Shown here: positions 24,102-32,323 of the stretch, in pieces | How the letters are laid out: each line of letters opens with the position of its first letter | Numbering within the stretch: the first letter of the stretch is position 1 | Origin: Pontiellaceae bacterium B12219 | Lineage (GTDB): Bacteria > Verrucomicrobiota > Kiritimatiellia > Kiritimatiellales > Pontiellaceae | DNA: 64,000 nt | Assembly: GCA_029432795.1 (NCBI GenBank) | Contig: JARNMJ010000011.1 | Location: 27,982 to 91,981, forward strand | Direction: 5' to 3' | Notes under the pieces: model-generated | What the model was told of the DNA's origin: nothing | The model's input: the letters and a program-made list of their open reading frames with translations, nothing else | Database searches by the model: none | Translations under genes and position numbers: made by a program

Positions 24102-24165
24102 TCAAAGAATCCTTGAAGTTGCATTTTTGCTACCCCGATGACTGCATCGGAATACCCTGAGTTTT

Positions 24166-25509
24166 TCAGGAAGGAAGGCGCAGGCCGAGGGCCTTAATTT
24201 TCCGATAGAGGGTGGTTTTATGAATGCCGAGCTCCCGCGCAGCGGCAAAACGGTTGAAATTGTTTTTTTCCAGGGTTTTGAAAATCGCCTGGGCTTCGGC
24301 GGATCGGCGGGCCGTTCCAATGTCAGGAACGATTGAACCGTTTTCAGCCGAAGCAGAACCCTGCAGCTCCTGCGGAAGATGACGGATTTCAATGGTGGAT
24401 CCGTTACAGAGCACAAAAGCACGCTCAATCATATTTTCCAGTTCGCGGACGTTTCCGGGCCAGTCGTATCCCATCAGCAACGAGTTGGCTCCAAATGAAA
24501 GCCCTTCAATGCTTTTGTTATGCAACCGGTTGAAACGCTCGATGAAATGATTCACCAGCAATGGCAGATCTTCTTTCCGTTCACGCAGCGGCGGAAGATC
24601 GATCCGGATCACGTTGACGCGATAATACAGGTCTTCACGGAATTCGCCGCTGGCAACCAGAGCGGAAAGATTCCGGTGTGTCGCGGCGATTATCCGGGCA
24701 TCGGATCGATGGGTTTCGTTGCTGCCGAGCGGCTCATAGGTTCGCTCCTGCAAAACCCGCAACAGACGAACCTGCACACTCGGACTGATCTCACCGATTT
24801 CATCGAGAAAAATGGTGCCGCCTTTCGCCTGTGCAAAACGCCCTTCCCGATCCTTAATTGCTCCGGTAAATGCGCCCTTTTTATAGCCGAAAAGTTCGGA
24901 TTCAAGCAACGTGTCGGGCAGTGCCGCACAGTTGATGGCCACAAAGGGTTTCCCGGCTCTGGAACTCATGCCGTGGATGGCACGGGCAAGCAGTTCTTTT
25001 CCAGTGCCCGTATCGCCGTGAATGAGAGCCGTAATATCGGAATGCGCCACCGAGGTGGTCATTTCAAAAACCGGCTGCATAGCCCGGCTCTGGCTGACCA
25101 GATCGCCGAGCGTGTACTGACCGGAAATCTGTTTTCTAAGGGTTTCGAGTTCACTGAGGTCGCGAAAGGTTTCAACCCCCCCGATCACCTTGCCGTTTTT
25201 ATCCTTCAGCACGCTGGTGGAAATACTGGCCGGAATGCGCTCGCCATCGGCGTTCACCAAAAAGCACGGATGCGCAATCATCGGCTGGCCGGTTTCGAGC
25301 GTTTTACGCAAAGCACAGGCCCCTTCGCACATACTGGAACGAAAGACTTCAGAACAGGGTTTTCCCATGGCCTCTTCGCGCGTAACTCCGGTTATTTTTT
25401 CGGCCGCCCGATTAAACGAAGTGATGCACCATGCCTCATCAACGGTGAACACACCGTCGGAAATGCTTTGCAGAATGGCCTCAGTCGTGGCTGGAGAATC
25501 TGTACTCAT
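24166..25509 (-). CDS. Sigma-54-dependent activator: PAS, AAA+, Fis HTH
   Basis: About 447 residues. A PAS sensor near 5-120 (ILQSISDGVFTVDEAW; CEGACALRKT with Cys residues), a central AAA+ domain (HGDTGTGKELLARAIHG Walker A, ELFGYKKGAFTGA sigma-54 contact loop, GGTIFLDEIGEI Walker B, FREDLYYRVNVIRIDLPPLRER) and a C-terminal Fis-type HTH (NRFAAARELGIHKTTLYRKI). Organisation and location match the activator of the Desulfovibrio ORP operons. The start is uncertain (ATG 25509, or 25533) because neither has a clear ribosome site. Confidence 0.92.
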   Translation of the reverse strand: MSTDSPATTEAILQSISDGVFTVDEAWCITSFNRAAEKITGVTREEAMGKPCSEVFRSSMCEGACALRKTLETGQPMIAHPCFLVNADGERIPASISTSVLKDKNGKVIGGVETFRDLSELETLRKQISGQYTLGDLVSQSRAMQPVFEMTTSVAHSDITALIHGDTGTGKELLARAIHGMSSRAGKPFVAINCAALPDTLLESELFGYKKGAFTGAIKDREGRFAQAKGGTIFLDEIGEISPSVQVRLLRVLQERTYEPLGSNETHRSDARIIAATHRNLSALVASGEFREDLYYRVNVIRIDLPPLRERKEDLPLLVNHFIERFNRLHNKSIEGLSFGANSLLMGYDWPGNVRELENMIERAFVLCNGSTIEIRHLPQELQGSASAENGSIVPDIGTARRSAEAQAIFKTLEKNNFNRFAAARELGIHKTTLYRKIKALGLRLPS

Positions 25510-25575
25510 GGAACCGCAGAGTACTCCCATCACGAACGTTGTCTAATATTTTTGCACTTGAAAGCACGAAAGTCT

Positions 25576-25613
25576 CTATCATCTAAAAACACGATCGTGC
25601 TTTTAGATGATAG
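25576..25613. promoter_or_regulatory. 38-bp near-perfect palindrome between bioB and the activator gene
   Basis: CTATCATCTAAAA on the left, TTTTAGATGATAG on the right, centre ACGATCGT; only one base pair breaks symmetry. It lies 67 bases upstream of the activator start and 15 bases after the bioB stop, so it could be an operator or a terminator. There is no T-run after the stem, which favours an operator. Confidence 0.6.
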
Positions 25614-25628
25614 AACCAAAGAAACGAA

Positions 25629-26606
25629 TCACCTGAAAAAGTCCTGAACCGGAGCAATCTCCAGACCGAGCTCTCGGATCATTTCGAGGTCGGATTCATA
25701 TTGAGACCCCGCAACGGTGAGATAGTTCCCGGTCATCAAACCGTTGGCCCCGGCCGCAAACAATTCCGACTGCCGATCGCCGAGAATATGCGAACGCCCG
25801 CCGCAGATGCGCAACGTGACATTCGGCAGCAGGAAGCGGTAGACCGCAATAATTTTCAGCGCCTCCGCTGCGCTCATCGGTGCCTGATCCTTCATCGGCG
25901 TTCCCGGATGCGCGTAAAGAAAATTGATCGGCACGCTGTCAACCCCCAGCTCGCGCAGCGCGAGCGCCAGATCGATCCGGTCCTTCCAGGTTTCGCCCAT
26001 ACCGAAGAGGCCGCCGCTGCAGACTTTCAGCCCCGCCGCCTGCGCGGCCTTCACCGTGGCGAGCCGTTCTGACCAATCCTGCGTGGTGCAGATTTCGGAA
26101 TAATAGTTTTCAGCGGTTTCCATATTGTGGTGAAAACGCGTCACGCCCGATTCCTTCAGCATCGCCAGATCTTCCGGCGTCAGACGGCCGAGCGAACCAC
26201 AGACCGGCGCCTCTTCGCCGCCACCGATTTTTTTGACCACATCAGCCAGTTTCCGAAGCTCGGAAGAAGAGAGCTTCCCCCCGCTGGTCACCACACCGCA
26301 TTTCCGGTTCCCCCCCTTGATATCTTCACGGATCTGCTCTTCCAGCGTCTCAGAATCCATAAACGGATAGACCTCAATCTCGGTCGAGTTATGTCCGCTC
26401 TGCGAGCAGAACCGGCAATCCATATCGCACTTGCCGCTTTTGGCATTAATGATGGAACACAGCTCAATATGTTTTCCGAAAAATGCTGCGCGGATTTCAG
26501 ATGCCGCAGCCAGCAGTTCCGTTTCATCGCACGCAACCAGCTCCAGCGCCTCTTCCGCGGTGCAGCCGGCTCCTTTGAGACACTTCGTTTTTATGGATTC
26601 GAGCAT
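25629..26606 (-). CDS. bioB: Biotin synthase
   Basis: Radical-SAM enzyme inserting sulfur into dethiobiotin. 325 residues with the [4Fe-4S] motif SGKCDMDCRFCSQSG (CxxxCxxC), MDSETLEEQIRE, the GEDR-like FGMGETWKDR and the C-terminal GANGLMTGNYLTV. No other bio gene lies next to it. GGGGA lies 8 bases before the ATG. Confidence 0.93.
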   Translation of the reverse strand: MLESIKTKCLKGAGCTAEEALELVACDETELLAAASEIRAAFFGKHIELCSIINAKSGKCDMDCRFCSQSGHNSTEIEVYPFMDSETLEEQIREDIKGGNRKCGVVTSGGKLSSSELRKLADVVKKIGGGEEAPVCGSLGRLTPEDLAMLKESGVTRFHHNMETAENYYSEICTTQDWSERLATVKAAQAAGLKVCSGGLFGMGETWKDRIDLALALRELGVDSVPINFLYAHPGTPMKDQAPMSAAEALKIIAVYRFLLPNVTLRICGGRSHILGDRQSELFAAGANGLMTGNYLTVAGSQYESDLEMIRELGLEIAPVQDFFR

Positions 26607-26714
26607 GGGCTTTCCCCTGATTTAAAGCCGCGAAGTAAACCACGCTTCCCACAAACAACGAAAGGGAGATTCCATCCGAATTAGCCGCCGATTTCCCCTA
26701 TAACCCGTCGAAAG

Positions 26715-26729
26715 TTCCAATGGCTGGAA
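26715..26729. repeat. 15-bp palindrome TTCCAATGGCTGGAA, upstream of dnaE
   Basis: Dispersed motif copy 70 bases before the dnaE start; one of a pair (next at 26774), 59 bases apart centre to centre. Confidence 0.88.
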
Positions 26730-26773
26730 GTTTGTTCTGTTCATCGGTCGGGCCGGATTTTATCTTATTGTTT

Positions 26774-26788
26774 TTCCAACCCTTGGAG
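26774..26788 (+). promoter_or_regulatory. Variant palindrome that supplies the dnaE ribosome binding site
   Basis: TTCCAACCCTTGGAG: the last base departs from the motif (A to G) and creates GGAG at 26785-26788, ten bases before the GTG start of dnaE at 26799. Confidence 0.7.
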
Positions 26789-26798
26789 ACCGATTTCC

Positions 26799-29700
26799 GT
26801 GAGTAGTGTACCTTTTGCCCATCTTCATTTTCATACGTGTTACAGCCTGCTGGACAGTACCGCCAAAGTAAAACCGTCGGTTCAGGCGGCGGCGGATATG
26901 GGTATGCACTATCTGGCAATGACCGACCACGCGGTGCTGTTCGGTGCGGTGGAATTCTATAAAGCCTGCCACGGCGCGGGGATTAAACCGATTATCGGCT
27001 GCGATATGTATGTGGCGCGCAAGGGGATCGAAGTCCGGGAATCGCAGCGCGATAATATGAGCCTGGTGCTGCTGGCGGAAACCCAGGAGGGCTACGAAAA
27101 TCTGGTGAAGCTGGTTTCCTATGCCCACCTCGAAGGTATGTATTACAAACCGCGTACCGACAAAAATATGCTGCGCAAATACAGCAAAGGGCTGATTGCG
27201 CTTTCCGGCGATATGCGCGGCGAGGTGGCCGAGGCCTGCCGAAACGACGATGTGGAGGCGGCCTGTAATCTGGCCATGGAATATTCCGACATCTTCGGAC
27301 CAGGCAATTTTTTCATCGAGATTTTTGATCACGGGCTGGATGAAGAAAAAACGATTCTTAAAAATCTGCTGGAGGTTTCCAAGCGAACGGGCCTGCCGCT
27401 GGTGGCGACGAACGATGTGCATTACGTCCGTCAGGAACATGCCGAAGCGCACGATGTTTTGACCTGTCTGCAGCGCAGCTATCTGGTGGCCGACCCGAAT
27501 CGTTACCGCTATCACGGCGATCAGTATTACCTGAAAAGCGGCGAAGAAATGGCCGCTCTTTTCCCGGATCATCCGCAGGCGATTTCCAACACCATCGAAA
27601 TTGCGCAGCGGTGCAACGTGGAATTTTTCTTTCCGGAAAAGGCGGAAGACCTCCACTTCCCGCATTTTCCGTTGCCCGACGGATTTGAAAAGGACCTCGA
27701 TTATCTGGTCCATCTCGGTAAAAAAGGGTTGAAAAAACATTACGGCATCGAGGATCTCGACAACCCGACCACCGAGCAGGAAAAGATCATCAAAGAGCGC
27801 TTCTACTACGAAGTCAGCGTGATTGTTAAAACCAACTATATTAACTATTTCCTCGTGGTGGCGGACTTCATTCAATGGGCGCGGCGCCAAGGCATTCCGG
27901 TGGGCCCCGGCCGCGGGTCGGGTGCGGGATCGATGCTGGCCTACTCCCTCGAAATCACCACGATTGAGCCGCTTAAATATAACCTGATTTTCGAACGGTT
28001 CCTCAACCCGGACCGTGTGTCACCGCCCGACTTTGATATCGACTTCTGTCCGACCCGCCGGCAGGACGTGATTCAATACGTGCGCGACAAATATACGGAA
28101 GAGTGCGTCGGACAGATCATCACGTTCGGAACCCTGGGGGCCAAAACGCTGATGCGCGACCTCGGCCGCGTGCTCGAAATTCCGCTGCCCTATTGCGACC
28201 GCCTTGCCAAAATGATTCCGGACACGCCCGGCACCACCATGGAAAAGGCGCTGGCGGAAAGTCCGGAATTCAAACTGGCCACCAGTACTGAACCCGATGC
28301 GCTGCGCATCATGAAATACGCCAAGCTGCTCGAAGGTTTGCCGCGCCATACGGGGATGCATGCGGCGGGCGTGGTGATCGGCGAAAAGCCGCTGATTGAT
28401 ATTATTCCGCTGACCAAAGAGGCCAAAGAAGGCCTGACGGTGGTTCAGTTTGAAAAAGGCCCGACGGAAGAGATCGGCCTGCTGAAAATGGATTTCCTCG
28501 GGCTTAAAAACCTGACGATTATTTATGAAGCGTGTGCGCTGATTAAGCGAAACCACGGCATCGATATTGATCCGGAAAAGCTGGATATCGAAGATCCGAA
28601 AGCCTTCGAACTGCTGGCCCGCGGCGACACGGTCGGCGTCTTTCAGTTGGAATCGGGCGGTATGCGCGACACCCTGCGCCAGGTGGCGCCGGACTGCATC
28701 GAGGACATCATCGCCATTCTTGCACTCTATCGGCCGGGCCCGATGCAGTTCATCCCGACCTATATCAAACGCAAGCACGGACAGGAAACGGTGGAATATG
28801 ACCACCCCATTCTTGAACCGATCCTTGAAGAGACCAACGGCATCATTGTTTATCAGGAACAGATTCAGCAGGCGGCCCAGAAGCTGGCCGGGTTCTCTCT
28901 GGGTCAGGGGGATATTCTGCGACGGGCCATGGGTAAGAAAAAACCCGAAGTGATGGCGGAGCAGCGCGGTAAATTTGTTGAAGGCTGCAAAGAAACCAAC
29001 GGCATTGATGAAAAACTGGCCAATAAAATCTTCGACAACATTACTGAATTCGCGAAATACGGTTTTAATAAATCGCACTCCACGGCCTACGGGTTTGTGA
29101 CCTATCAGACCGCCTGGCTGAAGGCGCACTATCCCGCCGAATTCATGGCCGCCCTGCTCTCCGGGGAAATGGGCAACTCCGATAAACTGACGGGCTTTAT
29201 TGCCGAAGCCAAAGAAGTCGGTATTGATGTCCTTCCGCCTTGTGTAAACGAATCGATCGGGCGGTTTAATGCCGTGCAGGACGGGTCCGGCATTCGCTTC
29301 GGCATGGCGGCCATCAAGGGCGTCGGCGAAGGCGTGGTGGAAGAAATCGTAAAAGAGCGCGATGAAAACGGGCCGTTTCTCGGACTGATGGATTTCTGTT
29401 CCCGCATCTCCAGTGCCAACAAAAAGGTGATCGAAAATCTGATTCGTTCAGGAGCCTTCGACTTTTGCGGGGTGCATCGTGCCCGCCTGTTCAACGGTAT
29501 TGAAACTGCCATCGGCCGTGCGGCGGAAGCGCTGAAAGATAAACAGGCCGGGCAGGTTTCCATGTTCGATATGATGGGCGGCGATGAATCGGAATCCGTT
29601 GTCGGCTCCGACGATGAACTGCCGGATGTTCCGGAGTGGAGCGAGTCCGATATGCTCGCCGCCGAAAAGGAACTGATCGGCTTTTTCATTTCCGGTCATC

Positions 29701-30344
29701 CGTTGGCCCGCTATCAGTGGGAGCTGGATAAATTTGCATTAAAAGAGATCAAAGACATCCAAACCCTCAGCGCCGGCGAACGAACCCGCGTGGGCGGAAT
29801 GGTGACCGAGGTCCGGAAACTGTTCACTAAAAAAGATCAGAAACCGATGGCCACCTTCCGCATTGAAGGTCTGGAAGGATCGATCAGTGCCATCATTTTT
29901 CCCGGCCCCTTTGAAGAATATGGACACCACATTATTGAAGATGCCACTGCCATGTTCGGCGGCATTATGATGGAAGAGGACAGCGGCGATCTGAAGTTCC
30001 AGGTTATGGAAATCTTTCCGCTCGATCAGGCCGCATCGCTCTTCTGCGACCGCGTCAGTATTCATCTGCCGGAAATGGGCGTGAACAAGCAGATCCTGAA
30101 CAGTCTGAAAGAATCCATTCGGGAATTTCCGGGCAGTACACCGCTTAACCTGTGCATTGAATTTGTTGAAGGCCAGAAAGTTTTTCTGAATACCGATCAT
30201 GATTTCAAGGTGCGCCCCTGCGCCGAATTGGAACACCATATTGAACAGCTGATTGGCGAAGGACTCGTTTATATTGCCGCAAAATCCGATGCCCTTAAAA
30301 ATCCACCCAAACCCCGCAAGTGGGAGCGGAAGAAGGCAGGGTGA
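26799..30344 (+). CDS. dnaE: DNA polymerase III alpha subunit
   Basis: Replicative polymerase catalytic subunit, 1181 residues, the usual DnaE size. PHP domain at the N-terminus (FAHLHFHTCYSLLDSTAKV), palm with the catalytic Asp pair (SPPDFDIDFCPTRR) and GPGRGSGAGSMLAY, fingers, tandem HhH/beta-binding region (FNKSHSTAYGFVTYQTAWLK) and C-terminal OB fold (TRVGGMVTEVRKLFTKKD). The start is GTG at 26799 with GGAG 10 bases upstream. Long frames on the opposite strand are artefacts of codon bias. Confidence 0.97.
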   Translation: MSSVPFAHLHFHTCYSLLDSTAKVKPSVQAAADMGMHYLAMTDHAVLFGAVEFYKACHGAGIKPIIGCDMYVARKGIEVRESQRDNMSLVLLAETQEGYENLVKLVSYAHLEGMYYKPRTDKNMLRKYSKGLIALSGDMRGEVAEACRNDDVEAACNLAMEYSDIFGPGNFFIEIFDHGLDEEKTILKNLLEVSKRTGLPLVATNDVHYVRQEHAEAHDVLTCLQRSYLVADPNRYRYHGDQYYLKSGEEMAALFPDHPQAISNTIEIAQRCNVEFFFPEKAEDLHFPHFPLPDGFEKDLDYLVHLGKKGLKKHYGIEDLDNPTTEQEKIIKERFYYEVSVIVKTNYINYFLVVADFIQWARRQGIPVGPGRGSGAGSMLAYSLEITTIEPLKYNLIFERFLNPDRVSPPDFDIDFCPTRRQDVIQYVRDKYTEECVGQIITFGTLGAKTLMRDLGRVLEIPLPYCDRLAKMIPDTPGTTMEKALAESPEFKLATSTEPDALRIMKYAKLLEGLPRHTGMHAAGVVIGEKPLIDIIPLTKEAKEGLTVVQFEKGPTEEIGLLKMDFLGLKNLTIIYEACALIKRNHGIDIDPEKLDIEDPKAFELLARGDTVGVFQLESGGMRDTLRQVAPDCIEDIIAILALYRPGPMQFIPTYIKRKHGQETVEYDHPILEPILEETNGIIVYQEQIQQAAQKLAGFSLGQGDILRRAMGKKKPEVMAEQRGKFVEGCKETNGIDEKLANKIFDNITEFAKYGFNKSHSTAYGFVTYQTAWLKAHYPAEFMAALLSGEMGNSDKLTGFIAEAKEVGIDVLPPCVNESIGRFNAVQDGSGIRFGMAAIKGVGEGVVEEIVKERDENGPFLGLMDFCSRISSANKKVIENLIRSGAFDFCGVHRARLFNGIETAIGRAAEALKDKQAGQVSMFDMMGGDESESVVGSDDELPDVPEWSESDMLAAEKELIGFFISGHPLARYQWELDKFALKEIKDIQTLSAGERTRVGGMVTEVRKLFTKKDQKPMATFRIEGLEGSISAIIFPGPFEEYGHHIIEDATAMFGGIMMEEDSGDLKFQVMEIFPLDQAASLFCDRVSIHLPEMGVNKQILNSLKESIREFPGSTPLNLCIEFVEGQKVFLNTDHDFKVRPCAELEHHIEQLIGEGLVYIAAKSDALKNPPKPRKWERKKAG

Positions 30345-30403
30345 GCAACGGGAAACCTGAATTTGGTTGCCAATATGAAGTACGCCATACGTAATACTTT
30401 TCA

Positions 30404-31318
30404 ATGAAACATCGACCTAAACATCTTATCGAATACGCGCTGCTCGTTTCCATGGGCGGCCTGATCCGTGTGCTGCCGCTGCGAATTGCGCTCTGCCTCG
30501 GCTGGCTCGTTGCGGCAGGTATGCACAACATCGGCGGCGGTTTTCGGAAAGAGGAAGCCAAACGCCGACTGAAAGAAGTCTATGGCGATCGTTTCTCCGA
30601 TAAAGAACGCAAACACATTGCCTGGATTTCGTGGCGTAACCTGATTTTCAATGCCATCGAGGCCATTCGCTTCTCAAAACTCACCGTGGACGATGTAAAA
30701 AAACAACCGCTGGCACAGGAAGCCCCGCGGCTGCTCCTGGCGTTGGAAGAAGAGGAACACGGTTATATCTTCGCCACCATTCACATGGGCAACTGGGATA
30801 TGGCCGGAGTTACGGCCGATCTACTGGGACTGCCGATTTTCTCCATCGCCCGCCGGCAGAAAAATCCGCTGACGGATGACTACCTGAACAAAGCGCGCAA
30901 TGCCTTTAATATGGAAATCATCCTGAACGATTCAAAAATCCTCAAAGGGGTAATCCGCCGTATCAAAGCCGGGAAGGTGCTGGCCATTCTTCCGGATGTG
31001 CGGAACCGAACCGAAGCCTTTCCGATCCTCTTCCTGAATGGCGAAGCCAATCTGGGCGCAGGTGTCGCCCTGTTTGCCCGCCAATGCAATTGCCCCATTT
31101 ATCCGGCCGTTGTTCGCCGCATCGGCTGGACCAAACACGAAGCCGTCATTTTTGATCCGATCCGTCCCGATGCCTCTCTGGAAAAAACCGACGATTGGAA
31201 ACGCATCATGCAGCAGATGATGGATTTGTTTGATGCAGAAATCGCCAAAACGCCGGAACAGTATTTCTGGTATAACAAGCGTTGGGTCCTCGACCCGATC
31301 AAAGAGAAAAAGGGATGA
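30404..31318 (+). CDS. LpxL/HtrB-family lipid A (lysophospholipid) acyltransferase
   Basis: 304 residues. N-terminal hydrophobic anchor (LVSMGGLIRVLPLRIALCLGWLV), catalytic HMGNWD (H-x4-D), ARRQKNPLTDDYLN, ILPDVRNRTE and the LGAGVALFARQCNCPIYPAV strand. Adds a late acyl chain to lipid A precursor at the inner membrane, implying an LPS-bearing Gram-negative envelope. No good Shine-Dalgarno; an imperfect dyad (AAGTACG/CGTAATACTT) lies just upstream. It overlaps the next gene by 4 bases. Confidence 0.88.
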   Translation: MKHRPKHLIEYALLVSMGGLIRVLPLRIALCLGWLVAAGMHNIGGGFRKEEAKRRLKEVYGDRFSDKERKHIAWISWRNLIFNAIEAIRFSKLTVDDVKKQPLAQEAPRLLLALEEEEHGYIFATIHMGNWDMAGVTADLLGLPIFSIARRQKNPLTDDYLNKARNAFNMEIILNDSKILKGVIRRIKAGKVLAILPDVRNRTEAFPILFLNGEANLGAGVALFARQCNCPIYPAVVRRIGWTKHEAVIFDPIRPDASLEKTDDWKRIMQQMMDLFDAEIAKTPEQYFWYNKRWVLDPIKEKKG

Positions 31319-31836
31319 ATCCATTTCAGGAAGATTTGCGGGGCATTAAGGGCTGGCTGATTCTCATCGCCATCGGCGTGGTAATTTCTCCGCTTCGAAT
31401 TATTGGCGGCTTTGTTTTGACCTTCGCCCCGATTTTTACGCAAGGCACCTGGAAAGTGCTGGTCACCCCGGGCACCGAGGCCTACAACCCGATGTGGGTT
31501 CCCCTGCTCGCCTTTGAGATTACCTACAATCTGGCCATGAGCATTGCTGCCGTTTTTTTGGTGATTCTCTTTTTCAGGCAGCACCGTTTTTTTCCGCGGC
31601 TTTATATTGTGATGATGGCCCTGCCCTTGCTGGTTCTTCCGCTCGATTCCTGGCTGATCACCTTCATTATGCCTGAAAATCCGGTTTTCGATGAAAGCAC
31701 CGTGCAGGAATTGGCGAAAGGCGCAATCGGAGCCGTCATCTGGATTCCCTATATGCTTAAATCGAAACGGGTGAAGGCAACCTTCATCCGCGGAACCGCT
31801 CCGAAAAGCATAAACCCGCAACCAGGAGATCAGTAA
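31315..31836 (+). CDS. DUF2569-type membrane protein
   Basis: 173 residues, four predicted helices: [79 protein letters not shown]. The GWLILI start and the [13 protein letters not shown] end are typical DUF2569 features. The start at ATG 31315 overlaps the acyltransferase stop. Role unknown. Confidence 0.8.
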   Translation: MNPFQEDLRGIKGWLILIAIGVVISPLRIIGGFVLTFAPIFTQGTWKVLVTPGTEAYNPMWVPLLAFEITYNLAMSIAAVFLVILFFRQHRFFPRLYIVMMALPLLVLPLDSWLITFIMPENPVFDESTVQELAKGAIGAVIWIPYMLKSKRVKATFIRGTAPKSINPQPGDQ

Positions 31837-32144
31837 TGTTTATTGTGCACGTCTTCATTCATGTGAAACCCGATTGCCTCGAGGCCTTCAAAGCGGCCAC
31901 ACTCGAAAATGCAAGAAACTCAATCAAGGAACCCGGCATTGCCCGCTTTGATTTTCTGCAGGATGCCGATCCCAACCGCTTCGTTTTGGTGGAAGTCTAC
32001 CGAACGCCCGAAGATGCCGTGAAACACAAAGAAACAGCGCACTATGCAATATGGCGCGACACCGTGGCCGACATGATGGCCGAACCGCGCTCCGCCGCAA
32101 AATACACCAACATCACCCCCGACGAAACCGGATGGGATTCTTAA
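31836..32144 (+). CDS. Antibiotic-biosynthesis-monooxygenase (ABM) domain protein
   Basis: 102 residues, a dimeric alpha+beta barrel: [58 protein letters not shown]. Closest in layout to YgiN/LsrG-type enzymes acting on quinones or quorum signals, but the substrate is not evident. Start overlaps the preceding stop (TAATG). Last gene of a three-gene unit. Confidence 0.87.
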   Translation: MFIVHVFIHVKPDCLEAFKAATLENARNSIKEPGIARFDFLQDADPNRFVLVEVYRTPEDAVKHKETAHYAIWRDTVADMMAEPRSAAKYTNITPDETGWDS

Positions 32145-32146
32145 GA

Positions 32147-32161
32147 TTCCAAGCCTTGGAA
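32147..32161. repeat. 15-bp palindrome TTCCAAGCCTTGGAA, intergenic
   Basis: Perfect dyad two bases after the ABM stop codon; dispersed motif copy. Confidence 0.9.
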
Positions 32162-32258
32162 CGTGCCAAAGTTGGGAATACTTAAATTTACATAACGAAA
32201 GGGCACGTCGTTTCGTAAACAAGGTCAATTTCGCACGAATCACCAAGCAATCTTTCCG

Positions 32259-32321
32259 TTGCGCAATATTTTTATTGCACAATATTATTGCAACAATTTC
32301 ATTGCGCACTATATTCATTGC
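32259..32321 (+). promoter_or_regulatory. Array of ATTGCRCAAT palindromes overlapping promoter of the ATPase operon
   Basis: Four and a half near-palindromic units start at about 32259, 32274, 32287, 32301 and 32317 (forms ATTGCGCAAT, ATTGCACAAT, ATTGCAACAAT, ATTGCGCACTAT). They contain a promoter: TTGCAA (32288-32293), 16 bases, TATATT (32310-32315). The -10 ends 8 bases before the ATG at 32324 and there is no Shine-Dalgarno, so the transcript should be leaderless and repressible. Confidence 0.65.
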
Positions 32322-32323
32322 TT

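Noticed and set aside
24520..25647. Plus-strand frame of 375 codons opposite the sigma-54 activator
   Set aside because: The minus-strand activator has complete PAS, AAA+ and Fis motifs; the opposite frame has none.
26760..27890. Long minus-strand frame opposite dnaE
   Set aside because: Lies entirely within dnaE on the other strand; no ribosome site or recognisable domain. Also rejected: 28020-29129 and 29739-30404.
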